IMG/VR virus record: IMGVR_UViG_3300037320_000081
Span: 1-35,812 of that record
DNA: 35,812 nt
Direction: 5' to 3' (one strand)
DNA from: a virus
Each line of letters begins with the position of its first letter. The first letter of the stretch is position 1. Below the pieces are notes generated by a model, which searched no databases, had not been told where the DNA came from, and saw only the letters and a program-made list of their open reading frames with translations. The translations under genes were made by a program, and so were the position numbers. Shown one piece after another: positions 28,902 through 35,812 of this stretch.

Positions 28902-30099
28902 AATATCCAGACTTAAAAAGAGAGTCAGGATTGTACAGGGCGGAACCTCTAGTTCTAAAACTTTTTCTATCCTTCCGCTTTTAATTCAGTATGCAATTCA
29001 GACCCCAAACAGCGAAATATCAGTAGTATCTGAATCAATACCGCATTTAAAACGTGGGGCTATTAAGGATTTCTTAAAAATATTGAAGTGGGTTGGTAAC
29101 TTTCAAGAGGATAATTTTAACAGATCAAATTTAACTTATAAGTTCACGAATGGATCATACATTGAATTCTTTAGTGCTGATCAATCAGATAAGCTACGGG
29201 GTGCAAGGCGTGACATACTTTTTATTAATGAGTGCAATAATGTAACCTTTGAAAGTTACCAGCAGCTATCAATAAGAACTAAGAAATTTATTTATCTGGA
29301 CTACAATCCAACAAATGAATTTTGGGTTCATTCAGAATTGAAAGACGAAAAAGATTCTGACTTTATCATTTTGACCTACAAAGATAATGAGGCTTTAGAT
29401 AGTGCAATAGTTAAAGAAATTGAGAAGGCAAAGGTAAAAGCAGAAACATCCTCCTACTGGGCTAATTGGTGGAAGGTTTACGGACTTGGACAGCTTGGTA
29501 GCTTAGAAGGTGTTATCTTCTCAAATTGGTCTATGATAGGTTCTATTCCAGCAACTGCAAAGTTATTGGGCTACGGGCAGGACTTTGGATTTACAAGTGA
29601 TCCGGCTGCTACTATTGCAGTTTACTCCTATGATGGAAAAATAATACTACACGAGTTAGTCTATAAGCGAGGCTTACTTAATGTTGATCTAGTCAAGGAA
29701 TACAAAAGATTAGGCGTTAATTTAGGATTGCCAATCTGGGCAGACAAGGCGGAGCCGAAAAGCATAAAAGAAATTTCAGGGTATGGCTACCGAATAGATG
29801 GAGCCGACAAAGGGCCTGACAGCGTTAATTTTGGCATTGACTTATTACAGGGTTATGATATGCTAGTCACATCAGAAAGCACCAACCTAATTGCAGAACT
29901 TAGAACCTATCAATGGGAAAAGGATAGAGCAACTGGAAAAAACACAAATGTTCCAAAGGATGCAAATAATCACGCGATTGATGCAGTCAGGTATTTAGCA
30001 GTTATGATGCTTACAAACTATCAACCTAATTATAAAGGCAAAGGACATGGGCGAATCAAACCTCCTTCAAAGAAAGAGTTTTATAAGGACTTCATTTAG
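28873..30099 (+). CDS. Terminase large subunit
   Basis: The 408-residue protein is a packaging ATPase-nuclease. ATPase: Walker A GGTSSSKT (23-30) with Lys29, and Walker B RRDILFINE with Asp114 and the catalytic Glu120. Motor coupling residues follow (IYLDYNPTNEFWVHSEL). Nuclease (RNase H-like): Asp237 in GQDFGFTSD, Asp291 in WADKAEPKS and Asp370 in NNHAIDAVRY. The sequence is of the P22/Sf6-type shape common in Bacteroidota phages, which package by headful, consistent with a circularly permuted genome. It follows the small subunit gene directly and is overlapped by the next gene by 53 bases. Confidence 0.93.
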   Translation: MLESTTAQYKISRLKKRVRIVQGGTSSSKTFSILPLLIQYAIQTPNSEISVVSESIPHLKRGAIKDFLKILKWVGNFQEDNFNRSNLTYKFTNGSYIEFFSADQSDKLRGARRDILFINECNNVTFESYQQLSIRTKKFIYLDYNPTNEFWVHSELKDEKDSDFIILTYKDNEALDSAIVKEIEKAKVKAETSSYWANWWKVYGLGQLGSLEGVIFSNWSMIGSIPATAKLLGYGQDFGFTSDPAATIAVYSYDGKIILHELVYKRGLLNVDLVKEYKRLGVNLGLPIWADKAEPKSIKEISGYGYRIDGADKGPDSVNFGIDLLQGYDMLVTSESTNLIAELRTYQWEKDRATGKNTNVPKDANNHAIDAVRYLAVMMLTNYQPNYKGKGHGRIKPPSKKEFYKDFI

Positions 30100-30727
30100 A
30101 GACGTCACAGTAGCCGAATTAATTTATATTGAGCAGCACACACCTCGACAAGTCATCACAGCACTAAGCAGCCTAACAGCTAGACAGGTCAATATATTGA
30201 CTAGTGATGAAGTCTTGATTCTTTATGAGGTTGTCAGCTTTATTGACGACCTGAATGAGGTGGGTGCGGTTTTGCCGCTTGATTTTACAGCTCCTAAAAT
30301 AGACGTTGCTGGATCAACTTTTGAGAAGTGCGAACGGGCTAAGATTAAGGCATCCGAAAACAAAGCTCCATATAGATTATTTTTAGACTTGGTTGAAATC
30401 TACTTTCCGGATCAATACCTGACAGGACTAGCAGCTCCGGCACTTGCGGTTGGTGCGCTGATCTATGAGGATCTTTGTATCTTGCTAGACCGATTCAAAG
30501 ACCTTGCAAGCGAAAAACCTACCGAAGAAGAAGAGGAGGCGGGGGTTTCTGCATTGCATACTTTTGGTCCTTACGGGATTTGCGAGTCAATAGCAGCCAG
30601 ATATAGCGTCAGGCCTTACGAGGTATTTTCTTGGACTGCTGAAGAGGTGTATTTAGAACTGACTTACCAGATGGCAAAAAGCAGATACCAGGATAATCTT
30701 CGGGCAATTGAGAAAAGAAAAGCTTAG
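30047..30727 (+). CDS. Unknown virion or tail-assembly protein, 226 residues
   Basis: The gene starts inside the large terminase (53-base overlap); there is no alternative ATG near the terminase stop. The N-terminal half is helical (RDVTVAELIYIEQHTPRQVI, TARQVNILTSDEVLILYEVV). The C-terminal quarter has the phrase YSVRPYEVFSWTAEEVYLEL and TYQMAKSRYQDNLRAIEK, similar in feel to the end of tail assembly or T4 gp-like chaperones, with an acidic linker (TEEEEEAG). I do not recognise a family. It ends without a terminator and precedes a small promoter-like site. Confidence 0.6.
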   Translation: MGESNLLQRKSFIRTSFRDVTVAELIYIEQHTPRQVITALSSLTARQVNILTSDEVLILYEVVSFIDDLNEVGAVLPLDFTAPKIDVAGSTFEKCERAKIKASENKAPYRLFLDLVEIYFPDQYLTGLAAPALAVGALIYEDLCILLDRFKDLASEKPTEEEEEAGVSALHTFGPYGICESIAARYSVRPYEVFSWTAEEVYLELTYQMAKSRYQDNLRAIEKRKA

Positions 30728-30742
30728 GTGCAAAAGGATAAA

Positions 30743-30789
30743 ATTAAATAAAAAGGGTATATTTAAGCTCACTAAAATACATAGCGATT
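30743..30789 (+). promoter_or_regulatory. Candidate degenerate promoter, sixth member of the repeated family
   Basis: ATTAAATAAAA (30743-30753) is followed by TATATTTA (30758-30765), a -7-like match, and the leader ends TAGCGATT before ATG 30790. No TTG is found at the -33 position, so this may be a weakened member of the promoter family. Confidence 0.4.
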
Positions 30790-31107
30790 ATGAAAAAATA
30801 CACAGAACAACGAGCTGAAATTATAGCATTTGATTGGAACAAGTTTCTTGAAAACCCTCCTGAATATCTTTCAAATGAACATCTTGACGCTTGTGACTTA
30901 TCGTGTGAATGGGTTACTTGCGCGTGCGGCAACCTTTGCGATATTATACCGAGGAGCCCGATAGGACGGCCTTATGATACGGAATTAGAAAGTTTAGGTA
31001 TAGACTTTGACTATGAAATAAAACGAGCTGAATGGCAAAAAGCCAAAGAAACCCTCGAAAAAATAGAAAAGAGATCAGAAGAAATAATATTTGAACTTAT
31101 AAAGTAA
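30790..31107 (+). CDS. Cysteine-rich small protein, 105 residues
   Basis: The start follows TAGCGATT. The product has a cysteine cluster HLDACDLSCEWVTCACGN followed by LCDIIPRSPIGRPYDTELES and a helical tail (RAEWQKAKETLEKIEKRSEE). Five or six cysteines within about 25 residues suggest a zinc-binding module. Proteins with the phrase C-A-C-G-N-x-C-D-I-I-P-R are found in several phages, with no known function. It is a monocistronic-looking gene placed between the terminase block and the tail genes and closed by a strong terminator at 31185. Confidence 0.6.
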   Translation: MKKYTEQRAEIIAFDWNKFLENPPEYLSNEHLDACDLSCEWVTCACGNLCDIIPRSPIGRPYDTELESLGIDFDYEIKRAEWQKAKETLEKIEKRSEEIIFELIK

Positions 31108-31184
31108 GAGATGCAATCTTTAACTGCATTGGCGGGTGGAGAAAATTAGAGCCATTGACTGATAGGAACTAGACTATCAATTTT
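31108..31184 (+). ncRNA. Structured untranslated region upstream of the terminator (candidate small RNA)
   Basis: Two hairpins are visible after the upstream stop codon: ATGCA/TGCAT (31111-31115 with 31125-31129) and TGATAG/CTATCA (31160-31165 with 31174-31179), with TGGC/GCCA possible between. No open frame is present. The 77 bases before the terminator could be the 3' part of the upstream message or a processed small RNA. Confidence 0.3.
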
Positions 31185-31218
31185 AACACCTCGTCAAATC
31201 TAACGAGGTGTTTTTTTT
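31185..31218 (+). terminator. Strong intrinsic terminator before the tail genes
   Basis: AACACCTCGT (31185-31194) pairs over ten bases with ACGAGGTGTT (31203-31212), and a T-run follows to 31218. It isolates the tail module from the upstream transcript. Confidence 0.9.
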
Positions 31219-31268
31219 AGTCCTATCCATAACAAAATTATCTCTAAAACAACTATATTGCCGAGGAT

Positions 31269-31472
31269 ATGGCAAACCGAGATTTAACTTATACCGAACT
31301 AACTAAAAAGAGACGGGATTTAATGTCTGAGATTATATCCATTGATGAAGAAATTGATCGTATTTTAAAAACGATTCCAAATCGGACTAGGGCAGGATCT
31401 AATTACATATCTACAATCAAACCGAAACACAGTTTTTTAAGCAAGTTATGGCAAACTATCAGAACATTGTAG
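31269..31472 (+). CDS. Small unknown protein, 67 residues
   Basis: It begins 50 bases after the terminator and overlaps the next gene by 25 bases. The product MANRDLTYTELTKKRRDLMS is helical and charged with a coiled-coil feel (ISIDEEIDRILKTIPNRTRA), then a basic end (KPKHSFLSKLWQTIR). A small assembly or regulatory role is possible. No family recognised. The region upstream should hold the tail operon promoter, but I see no good match. Confidence 0.6.
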   Translation: MANRDLTYTELTKKRRDLMSEIISIDEEIDRILKTIPNRTRAGSNYISTIKPKHSFLSKLWQTIRTL

Positions 31473-31861
31473 ACGTGTGCAGGGAATCAATACCTCGAGA
31501 TATTCGGTTTATTCATGGGCGGCTAATTGACTTTACCCAAGGTTATACGGGTACTTATCCCTTGGTTACACTATTGCCGTTCACAATTAACGATGCCAGA
31601 AGTACACCAGATGGAGTTTTTGACAATGCAAATCTAGTCGTCGGGTTCTGGAAAGAAGATAGACCCGACACTACAGCTGAAGAGCGCGAGGCTTTGATTG
31701 CAGAAATGGACATTCTCAGTGATCTATTCTTATCTAACATCCTAGAATCAAACAGCACCAAACTAACCAATATACAAAAGGAACCTCAATATCAGATGTT
31801 TCAGGCTACCCTGAGCGGTTACGCTATTGCATTTAATATTAGCTTAGTTTCACCATGTTAA
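31448..31861 (+). CDS. Probable tail terminator or head-tail completion protein
   Basis: The 137-residue protein (VCRESIPRDIRFIHGRLIDF, GTYPLVTLLPFTIN, NANLVVGFWKEDRPDTT) has the alpha-beta pattern of tail-terminator/neck proteins that precede the HK97 gp10-like gene: an N-terminal helix, strands with P-L-V-T-L, a D-x-x-F-W motif and a closing strand pair. It ends with a cysteine and overlaps the next gene by seven bases. The assignment rests on position and secondary structure. Confidence 0.5.
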   Translation: MANYQNIVDVCRESIPRDIRFIHGRLIDFTQGYTGTYPLVTLLPFTINDARSTPDGVFDNANLVVGFWKEDRPDTTAEEREALIAEMDILSDLFLSNILESNSTKLTNIQKEPQYQMFQATLSGYAIAFNISLVSPC

Positions 31862-32328
31862 GCGGGTTAGTTGAGGCTATCTTGAAGAACTTTGCAGAAG
31901 AAACTATCGCAGGAATAAAAAGCAGGATTCCAAACGTGACGGGGCAAAGTGCTGAGAGTTTAGGTTATCGAATAGTCGGCACTGAGCTTACCATTTTCAG
32001 CACAATGAAATATTTCACAACCTTAGAAACTGGTAGGGGCCCTACGGTAAACTCAATAGCGGGAAACCCTACGCTTCAACAAAGTATTGAACAGTGGATA
32101 AAAGACAAGCCTTTACAGCTTAATGGAATAACTGCTAAGTCACTATCCTATATTATCAGCCGCAAGATACACGAGGAAGGGACACTTCTTTACCGTAACG
32201 GCGGCAAATCTGGAGTTATATCGCAGTCAATTAACGATCAAGTTATCAAAGAAAAACTAACAGATGTGCTAACAGATAAGTTTAGGGACTATGTTATCAA
32301 CGAGTTTGTACGTAAATCACTAGATTAA
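31855..32328 (+). CDS. HK97 gp10-like tail completion protein (tentative)
   Basis: The 157-residue product starts with an amphipathic helix (LVEAILKNFAEETIAGIKSR). Strands follow (SLGYRIVGTELTIFS), then the phrase YFTTLETGRGPT and IEQWIKDKPL, LSYIISRKIHEEGTLLYRNG. An ends-in-G-R-G-P-T turn, a tryptophan helix and an I-H-x-E-G-T turn are seen in gp10-like head-tail/tail completion proteins. It is between the probable terminator-type protein and the large tail structural genes. Confidence 0.5.
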   Translation: MLSGLVEAILKNFAEETIAGIKSRIPNVTGQSAESLGYRIVGTELTIFSTMKYFTTLETGRGPTVNSIAGNPTLQQSIEQWIKDKPLQLNGITAKSLSYIISRKIHEEGTLLYRNGGKSGVISQSINDQVIKEKLTDVLTDKFRDYVINEFVRKSLD

Positions 32329-33788
32329 TGTCAGTAATCAATCAGACTTTAGCCCCTTTGAACGGTGCGGATGTATTCAGCCCAATGATTTTCGAGTTCG
32401 GTTTTCAGTCTGCATCCTGTAATTTTGTTGACTTAGAAGGTATTGCAGCTATTGACATACCTTTAAACTATTCGGAACTAATAGAAGTAGGTGACAGCAT
32501 AAGAATACGAAACGGAGCCTATTTAGGTGTTTATCGGGTTATTGAAATAACTCAAGATACGCTGCTAAGATTAACACTCAATACGCCATTTATCGGTTCT
32601 TCTGCTTCAACAGGATCAACTCAGTTCACGCCCGAAGGATCACAGGAATTTCAACTAATAGCGGGCTACCTAACAGGAGCCGAAGCAATTATAAAACCCT
32701 GGCAGGTGGTCGATGAGATAATAGTCAGTCCTAACCTTGCAGGTGTTTACCGATTTGATATTTCGGGCTATATCAGAAGCAGATTCAAAATTACAGCTCC
32801 TTTAGAAGGGCCAAACGTTGACATTTCAATCCGGTACAATGTCAGGCTAAAAAGTGCTACTGCAATTCCAAACGATTCAAATTCTGTTACTGCTTATTAC
32901 GGTTTGGCAGACCTAACAGCAGCACAACAGGCAGGCGAAGAAGCGGTTGGCGAAAGGCCTATTTTGTTTTTTGGAGATGAGCCGACACTTTATAGTTTAG
33001 CACTTGACAAAGGAATAATCAATAATTTCATTTCAAATGCTTCAGATTCATCTAGCACCGTTACGGGATCAGTAATAAACTTAAACCTACTTAGTTGTCA
33101 ACCTAAAATAATTACCTATTTAGTCGGTGCGGACGCTTCAGGCTTTACAGTTTCGCCTTCTTTGCCAACTTGGATCAGCGCGACAGCTTCGGGCAACAAT
33201 ATAAACCTAGTTATAAATCCTTGCACGGGTGGAGCTGGTGACTACCTAGCAGAAGATTATAGCCCTATTGATTATAATACAGGGGGTCAAATTAACAGTA
33301 TAATAGGAGCTTTTAGTTTTGTGTTCTCAAAAAACGGAACCTTGTTCACACTAAACATTAATATCACAGCGATCAGCGAAATAGTAGACGTGTGCAAGTC
33401 AGACGTTTTAAACTTCGCTTGGCTCAATCAGCGTGGAGGATTTTCATCTTTTGCACTAGAAAGTAGATTCATTGAGGGCAGAGATTTTGGAAGCGATAAC
33501 ACGGTAGTAGATGCGTTAGGAAAACTAAAGCGTGTAGAATTTCGGGATGTTTACGACACCGTAGAACTTCGGGGCGGAGTTTTGTCTAAGAATCAGCTGG
33601 ATTTATTGGCTAGTTTGCGTACAGCTATTCAGGTGTATCTATACAATACGGCTACAAACGCCTTTGATATTCCCATCGTAATTGATCGGTCTAGCTTTAC
33701 TACTTACGGAAATCGATTTAATCAGTCTGAAACTAGGTTCGCTTTTAAGTTTAGAAGATCGCAGCAGGTCACAGTTCAAACGCAATAA
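32328..33788 (+). CDS. Tail structural protein, 486 residues, function tentative
   Basis: The protein is almost wholly beta-rich. The first third (NQTLAPLNGADVFSPMIFEF, GDSIRIRNGAYLGVYRVIEI) looks like a distal-tail type beta barrel with a Y-R-V-I-E strand. The central third is an Ig/fibronectin-like stretch with TVTGSVINLNLLSCQPKI, WISATASGNNINLVINPC and CTGGAGDYLAED (cysteine pairs C-x-x-C-type spacing far apart). The last third is FRDVYDTVELRGGVLSKNQL, FKFRRSQQVTVQTQ. The tail position before the 680-residue protein suggests baseplate or distal tail. No enzyme motif. Confidence 0.6.
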   Translation: MSVINQTLAPLNGADVFSPMIFEFGFQSASCNFVDLEGIAAIDIPLNYSELIEVGDSIRIRNGAYLGVYRVIEITQDTLLRLTLNTPFIGSSASTGSTQFTPEGSQEFQLIAGYLTGAEAIIKPWQVVDEIIVSPNLAGVYRFDISGYIRSRFKITAPLEGPNVDISIRYNVRLKSATAIPNDSNSVTAYYGLADLTAAQQAGEEAVGERPILFFGDEPTLYSLALDKGIINNFISNASDSSSTVTGSVINLNLLSCQPKIITYLVGADASGFTVSPSLPTWISATASGNNINLVINPCTGGAGDYLAEDYSPIDYNTGGQINSIIGAFSFVFSKNGTLFTLNINITAISEIVDVCKSDVLNFAWLNQRGGFSSFALESRFIEGRDFGSDNTVVDALGKLKRVEFRDVYDTVELRGGVLSKNQLDLLASLRTAIQVYLYNTATNAFDIPIVIDRSSFTTYGNRFNQSETRFAFKFRRSQQVTVQTQ

Positions 33789-33793
33789 GTAGC

Positions 33794-35812
33794 ATGACTG
33801 AGATATTTATAAATGGTCAGTTAGTTGACACACAGGATGCGGACATAGTTATCACAGCTCAGGCACTTACCTTTGATCAGTTAGGCAGCCGACGAGGCAG
33901 TTACTCAAACGTCTTTGACTTGGCGCGCACAAACGAGAACAAAGCCCTGTTTGATAATTGCGATATCGTTACAAGTTTAACCTCAATTCCATATCAAAAA
34001 AATTCATGCCAGATTTTTATTAATGGCCAGCTTATTGTAGATGGCAGCGCAATAATCCTAGCAAGTAAGACTACCTATAGACTATACATAACAGCAGGTA
34101 ACACGAACTTTTTTAAATCAGTCGGGTCTTTAAAACTAATAGATGTAGATTTAGTGGATTACGATCACCTCTACAACGGGCCTAACGTAACAGCACGACG
34201 CGAAACGGTAGAAGGATTTGTATATCCTAATATTGACTACGGGTTTTTTGAGTTTGCTGAAGCAGATCAGACTAATTATAGCTTCCGTTTTTTCCAGCCT
34301 AGTTTTTGGGCTAAGACCATTTTGGAGAAAGCTATATTTGATTTGGGTTACACGTTGCAAGGTGCTATACTGGATAGTTTGATCTTCAGAAGTTTAGCAG
34401 TTCTTTGCCGTGGGGCGGTCTCTGACTTGCTAGATAGTTTAGCTAAGTACACATTTACGATTGATTTTAATCAACTGACAGGAGCGACAACTGAAAAGAT
34501 AAGTTTTCCTAATAAAGTTAGTGATACAACTGGAAGATACGGCCCCAATTCAGATGCAGGTCATTTTACCTATACTCCAAACGTAGCAGACAGAGAAGAG
34601 GCACGAATCGAGATTAACTTCACGGGCAAAGTAATAACTAACCTACCTAGGGACTACACAAATGCAAATGTATTTGTAGAATTGCTAGTTTACAATTCAG
34701 CGGGTTCTTTGCTGTTGACCTTGACAAATTCAGTAACTTTTGAAGACAGGTTCTTTGGCTTGTTTAACATTTACCGCGCGCCAAGTTCTGGAACCTTAGA
34801 AAGGGACTTAAACTTTACTTTTCCTTCAAGCCGTGACGATGTAACTGCTTTTAGTACATTAATTAACAGCACATCAGACTTAACTACTTTGCGCTTTGGT
34901 TGGCAGGTAAGAAGCAATCGAGCAGGAGCAGGACTTAAAAGACTACGTTTTGAGAACTTAGAATTTACGATTAATCAGCTACCTCAAGGCGGCACAAGAA
35001 TAGGCGGCCCAAATATTCCAATAAATGTTAGAGCCGCAAACGTTCTTCCATCTTCGCCAACAGTAGGAGATTTGTTACTAACTATTGCTAATTTAGAAGG
35101 GATTATTATTCAGGTTGACGAAACAACTAAGAAGATTAACACCGCTAAAATTGACAATCTTAGAACTAATAAGGCAAAGGCGTTGGATTGGTCTGATAAG
35201 TTAGACCTCACTGAAGACCCTGAAATTGGTTATCAGCTTCAAGGCTTTGCGCAAAATAATTTCTATGAGTTTGCAGGAGATGAGAAAGACCAACTATTGC
35301 AACCGAACGCGGGCCGAGGTTCTTTCTTGGTTGACAATGTTAATTTAGAACCTGAAAAATCAGTTTTTAAAAGCAAGTTTAGCCCTGTACCTTCGCTTCC
35401 AACGTTTCAAGGTTCGCGAGTTATGGGTCGCGTGTTCACAGGTGAAAAGTACACCTTTGACGGGTTTAATTATAATCTTAATGCTGAGATAAAAATAGAG
35501 GACTTTGCTCCTAGGATAGCAATCCTAGCAGCCGCTGAATCGTCTTTGGATATTATCGTTGGACAAAATGAAATAAACTACGAAGTCAATGCAGGGGCTT
35601 TGAGCTTTGAGCGAGCGTTGCGGGATAATTATCAGCTACTTGATACGATATTTGTAAACACGAAAGTAGTAGAGGCCTTGTTTCTTTTGAACTTATCAGA
35701 CGTTCGGAACTTGGATTTTACCGTTCCTGTTTATGTAGATTATTTTGGCGACTTCTTTTATATTGAGCAAATCAAACAATTCAAAGTTAACAGACGTGAG
35801 AGCTGTTTTGTC
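33794..35812 (+). CDS. Large tail/baseplate structural protein, continuing at the start of the window
   Basis: The frame starts ATG 33794 and is open to the end of the window (673 codons); it continues at 1-215 for a total of 680 residues. It begins MTEIFINGQLVDTQDADIVI, then QLGSRRGSYSNVFDLARTNE, an N-terminal phrase I associate with a large virion protein common in Bacteroidota phages. After that come strand-rich segments with repeated NGQL, a glycine/asparagine-rich middle (TGRYGPNSDAGHFTYTPN), and C-terminal LQGFAQNNFYEFAGDEKDQL. It probably forms part of the tail tip or baseplate. Its gene precedes the tape measure gene, whereas tail-tip genes usually follow it. Confidence 0.75.
   Translation, partial: MTEIFINGQLVDTQDADIVITAQALTFDQLGSRRGSYSNVFDLARTNENKALFDNCDIVTSLTSIPYQKNSCQIFINGQLIVDGSAIILASKTTYRLYITAGNTNFFKSVGSLKLIDVDLVDYDHLYNGPNVTARRETVEGFVYPNIDYGFFEFAEADQTNYSFRFFQPSFWAKTILEKAIFDLGYTLQGAILDSLIFRSLAVLCRGAVSDLLDSLAKYTFTIDFNQLTGATTEKISFPNKVSDTTGRYGPNSDAGHFTYTPNVADREEARIEINFTGKVITNLPRDYTNANVFVELLVYNSAGSLLLTLTNSVTFEDRFFGLFNIYRAPSSGTLERDLNFTFPSSRDDVTAFSTLINSTSDLTTLRFGWQVRSNRAGAGLKRLRFENLEFTINQLPQGGTRIGGPNIPINVRAANVLPSSPTVGDLLLTIANLEGIIIQVDETTKKINTAKIDNLRTNKAKALDWSDKLDLTEDPEIGYQLQGFAQNNFYEFAGDEKDQLLQPNAGRGSFLVDNVNLEPEKSVFKSKFSPVPSLPTFQGSRVMGRVFTGEKYTFDGFNYNLNAEIKIEDFAPRIAILAAAESSLDIIVGQNEINYEVNAGALSFERALRDNYQLLDTIFVNTKVVEALFLLNLSDVRNLDFTVPVYVDYFGDFFYIEQIKQFKVNRRESCFV
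35622..35812. repeat. Terminal redundancy, right copy
   Basis: This matches 1-191 except C at 35749 for T at 128. The mismatch is a synonymous third-position change in a GGT/GGC codon of the tail gene. It marks the overlap of a circular molecule. Confidence 0.93.

Noticed and set aside
31108-31184. tRNA in the gap before the tail genes
   Set aside because: No cloverleaf or T-loop sequence can be drawn; only isolated hairpins.

Overview
This window looks like one complete genome of a tailed bacteriophage with a long non-contractile tail (siphovirus-like), infecting a member of the Bacteroidota. The first 191 bases (1-191) recur at the end (35622-35812) with one mismatch. The 680-residue tail gene that spans the ends reads through without a break when they are joined. 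The molecule is therefore circular or circularly permuted, with about 35,621 unique bases. The host assignment rests on several promoters of the Bacteroidota type (TTG, 19-20 bases, TAnnTTTA-like), A-rich leaders with no Shine-Dalgarno sequence, a VirE_N/BT4734-type primase-helicase, and structural proteins typical of Bacteroidota phages. I see no integrase, no excision system and no tRNA set.

Layout. (1) 27449-30727 holds the ParB-like/DNA methyltransferase fusion and the packaging genes (probable small terminase, clear large terminase). (2) 31448-35812, continuing at 1-2958, holds tail completion, tail structure and the tape measure. (3) 2957-3365 is a small minus-strand island: a ribbon-helix-helix protein, a membrane peptide and a structured RNA-like element. 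(4) 3434-8872 holds the head: ClpP-type protease with a scaffold-like tail, major capsid protein, probable tail tube, portal and connector. (5) 8875-11707 encodes fibre and baseplate-like proteins. (6) 11708-13951 is a lysis cassette: holin, metallophosphoesterase, zinc amidase and a probable single-protein spanin. (7) 13949-15382 carries small accessory genes behind duplicated promoter-leaders. (8) 15448-16935 is a single minus-strand gene of unknown function with its own terminator. (9) 17147-27379 is the early region: XRE regulator, Rad52-like annealing protein, Gp157, small helix-turn-helix proteins, primase-helicase, SF2 helicase, VRR-NUC nuclease, SSB-like protein and several unknowns.

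The late gene order is unusual. Tail genes and the tape measure lie between the large terminase and the head genes, and the portal lies downstream of the major capsid gene.

Features most worth a second look are: five promoters sharing a spacer sequence, some with a duplicated leader; a recurrent AGCGA element just before about nine start codons; a possible small RNA complementary to that element; a helix-turn-helix gene with TGA where a tryptophan codon is expected; a methyltransferase N-terminus fused to an unrelated domain; an iteron-like inverted repeat next to the primase-helicase; and the minus-strand island inside the late region.
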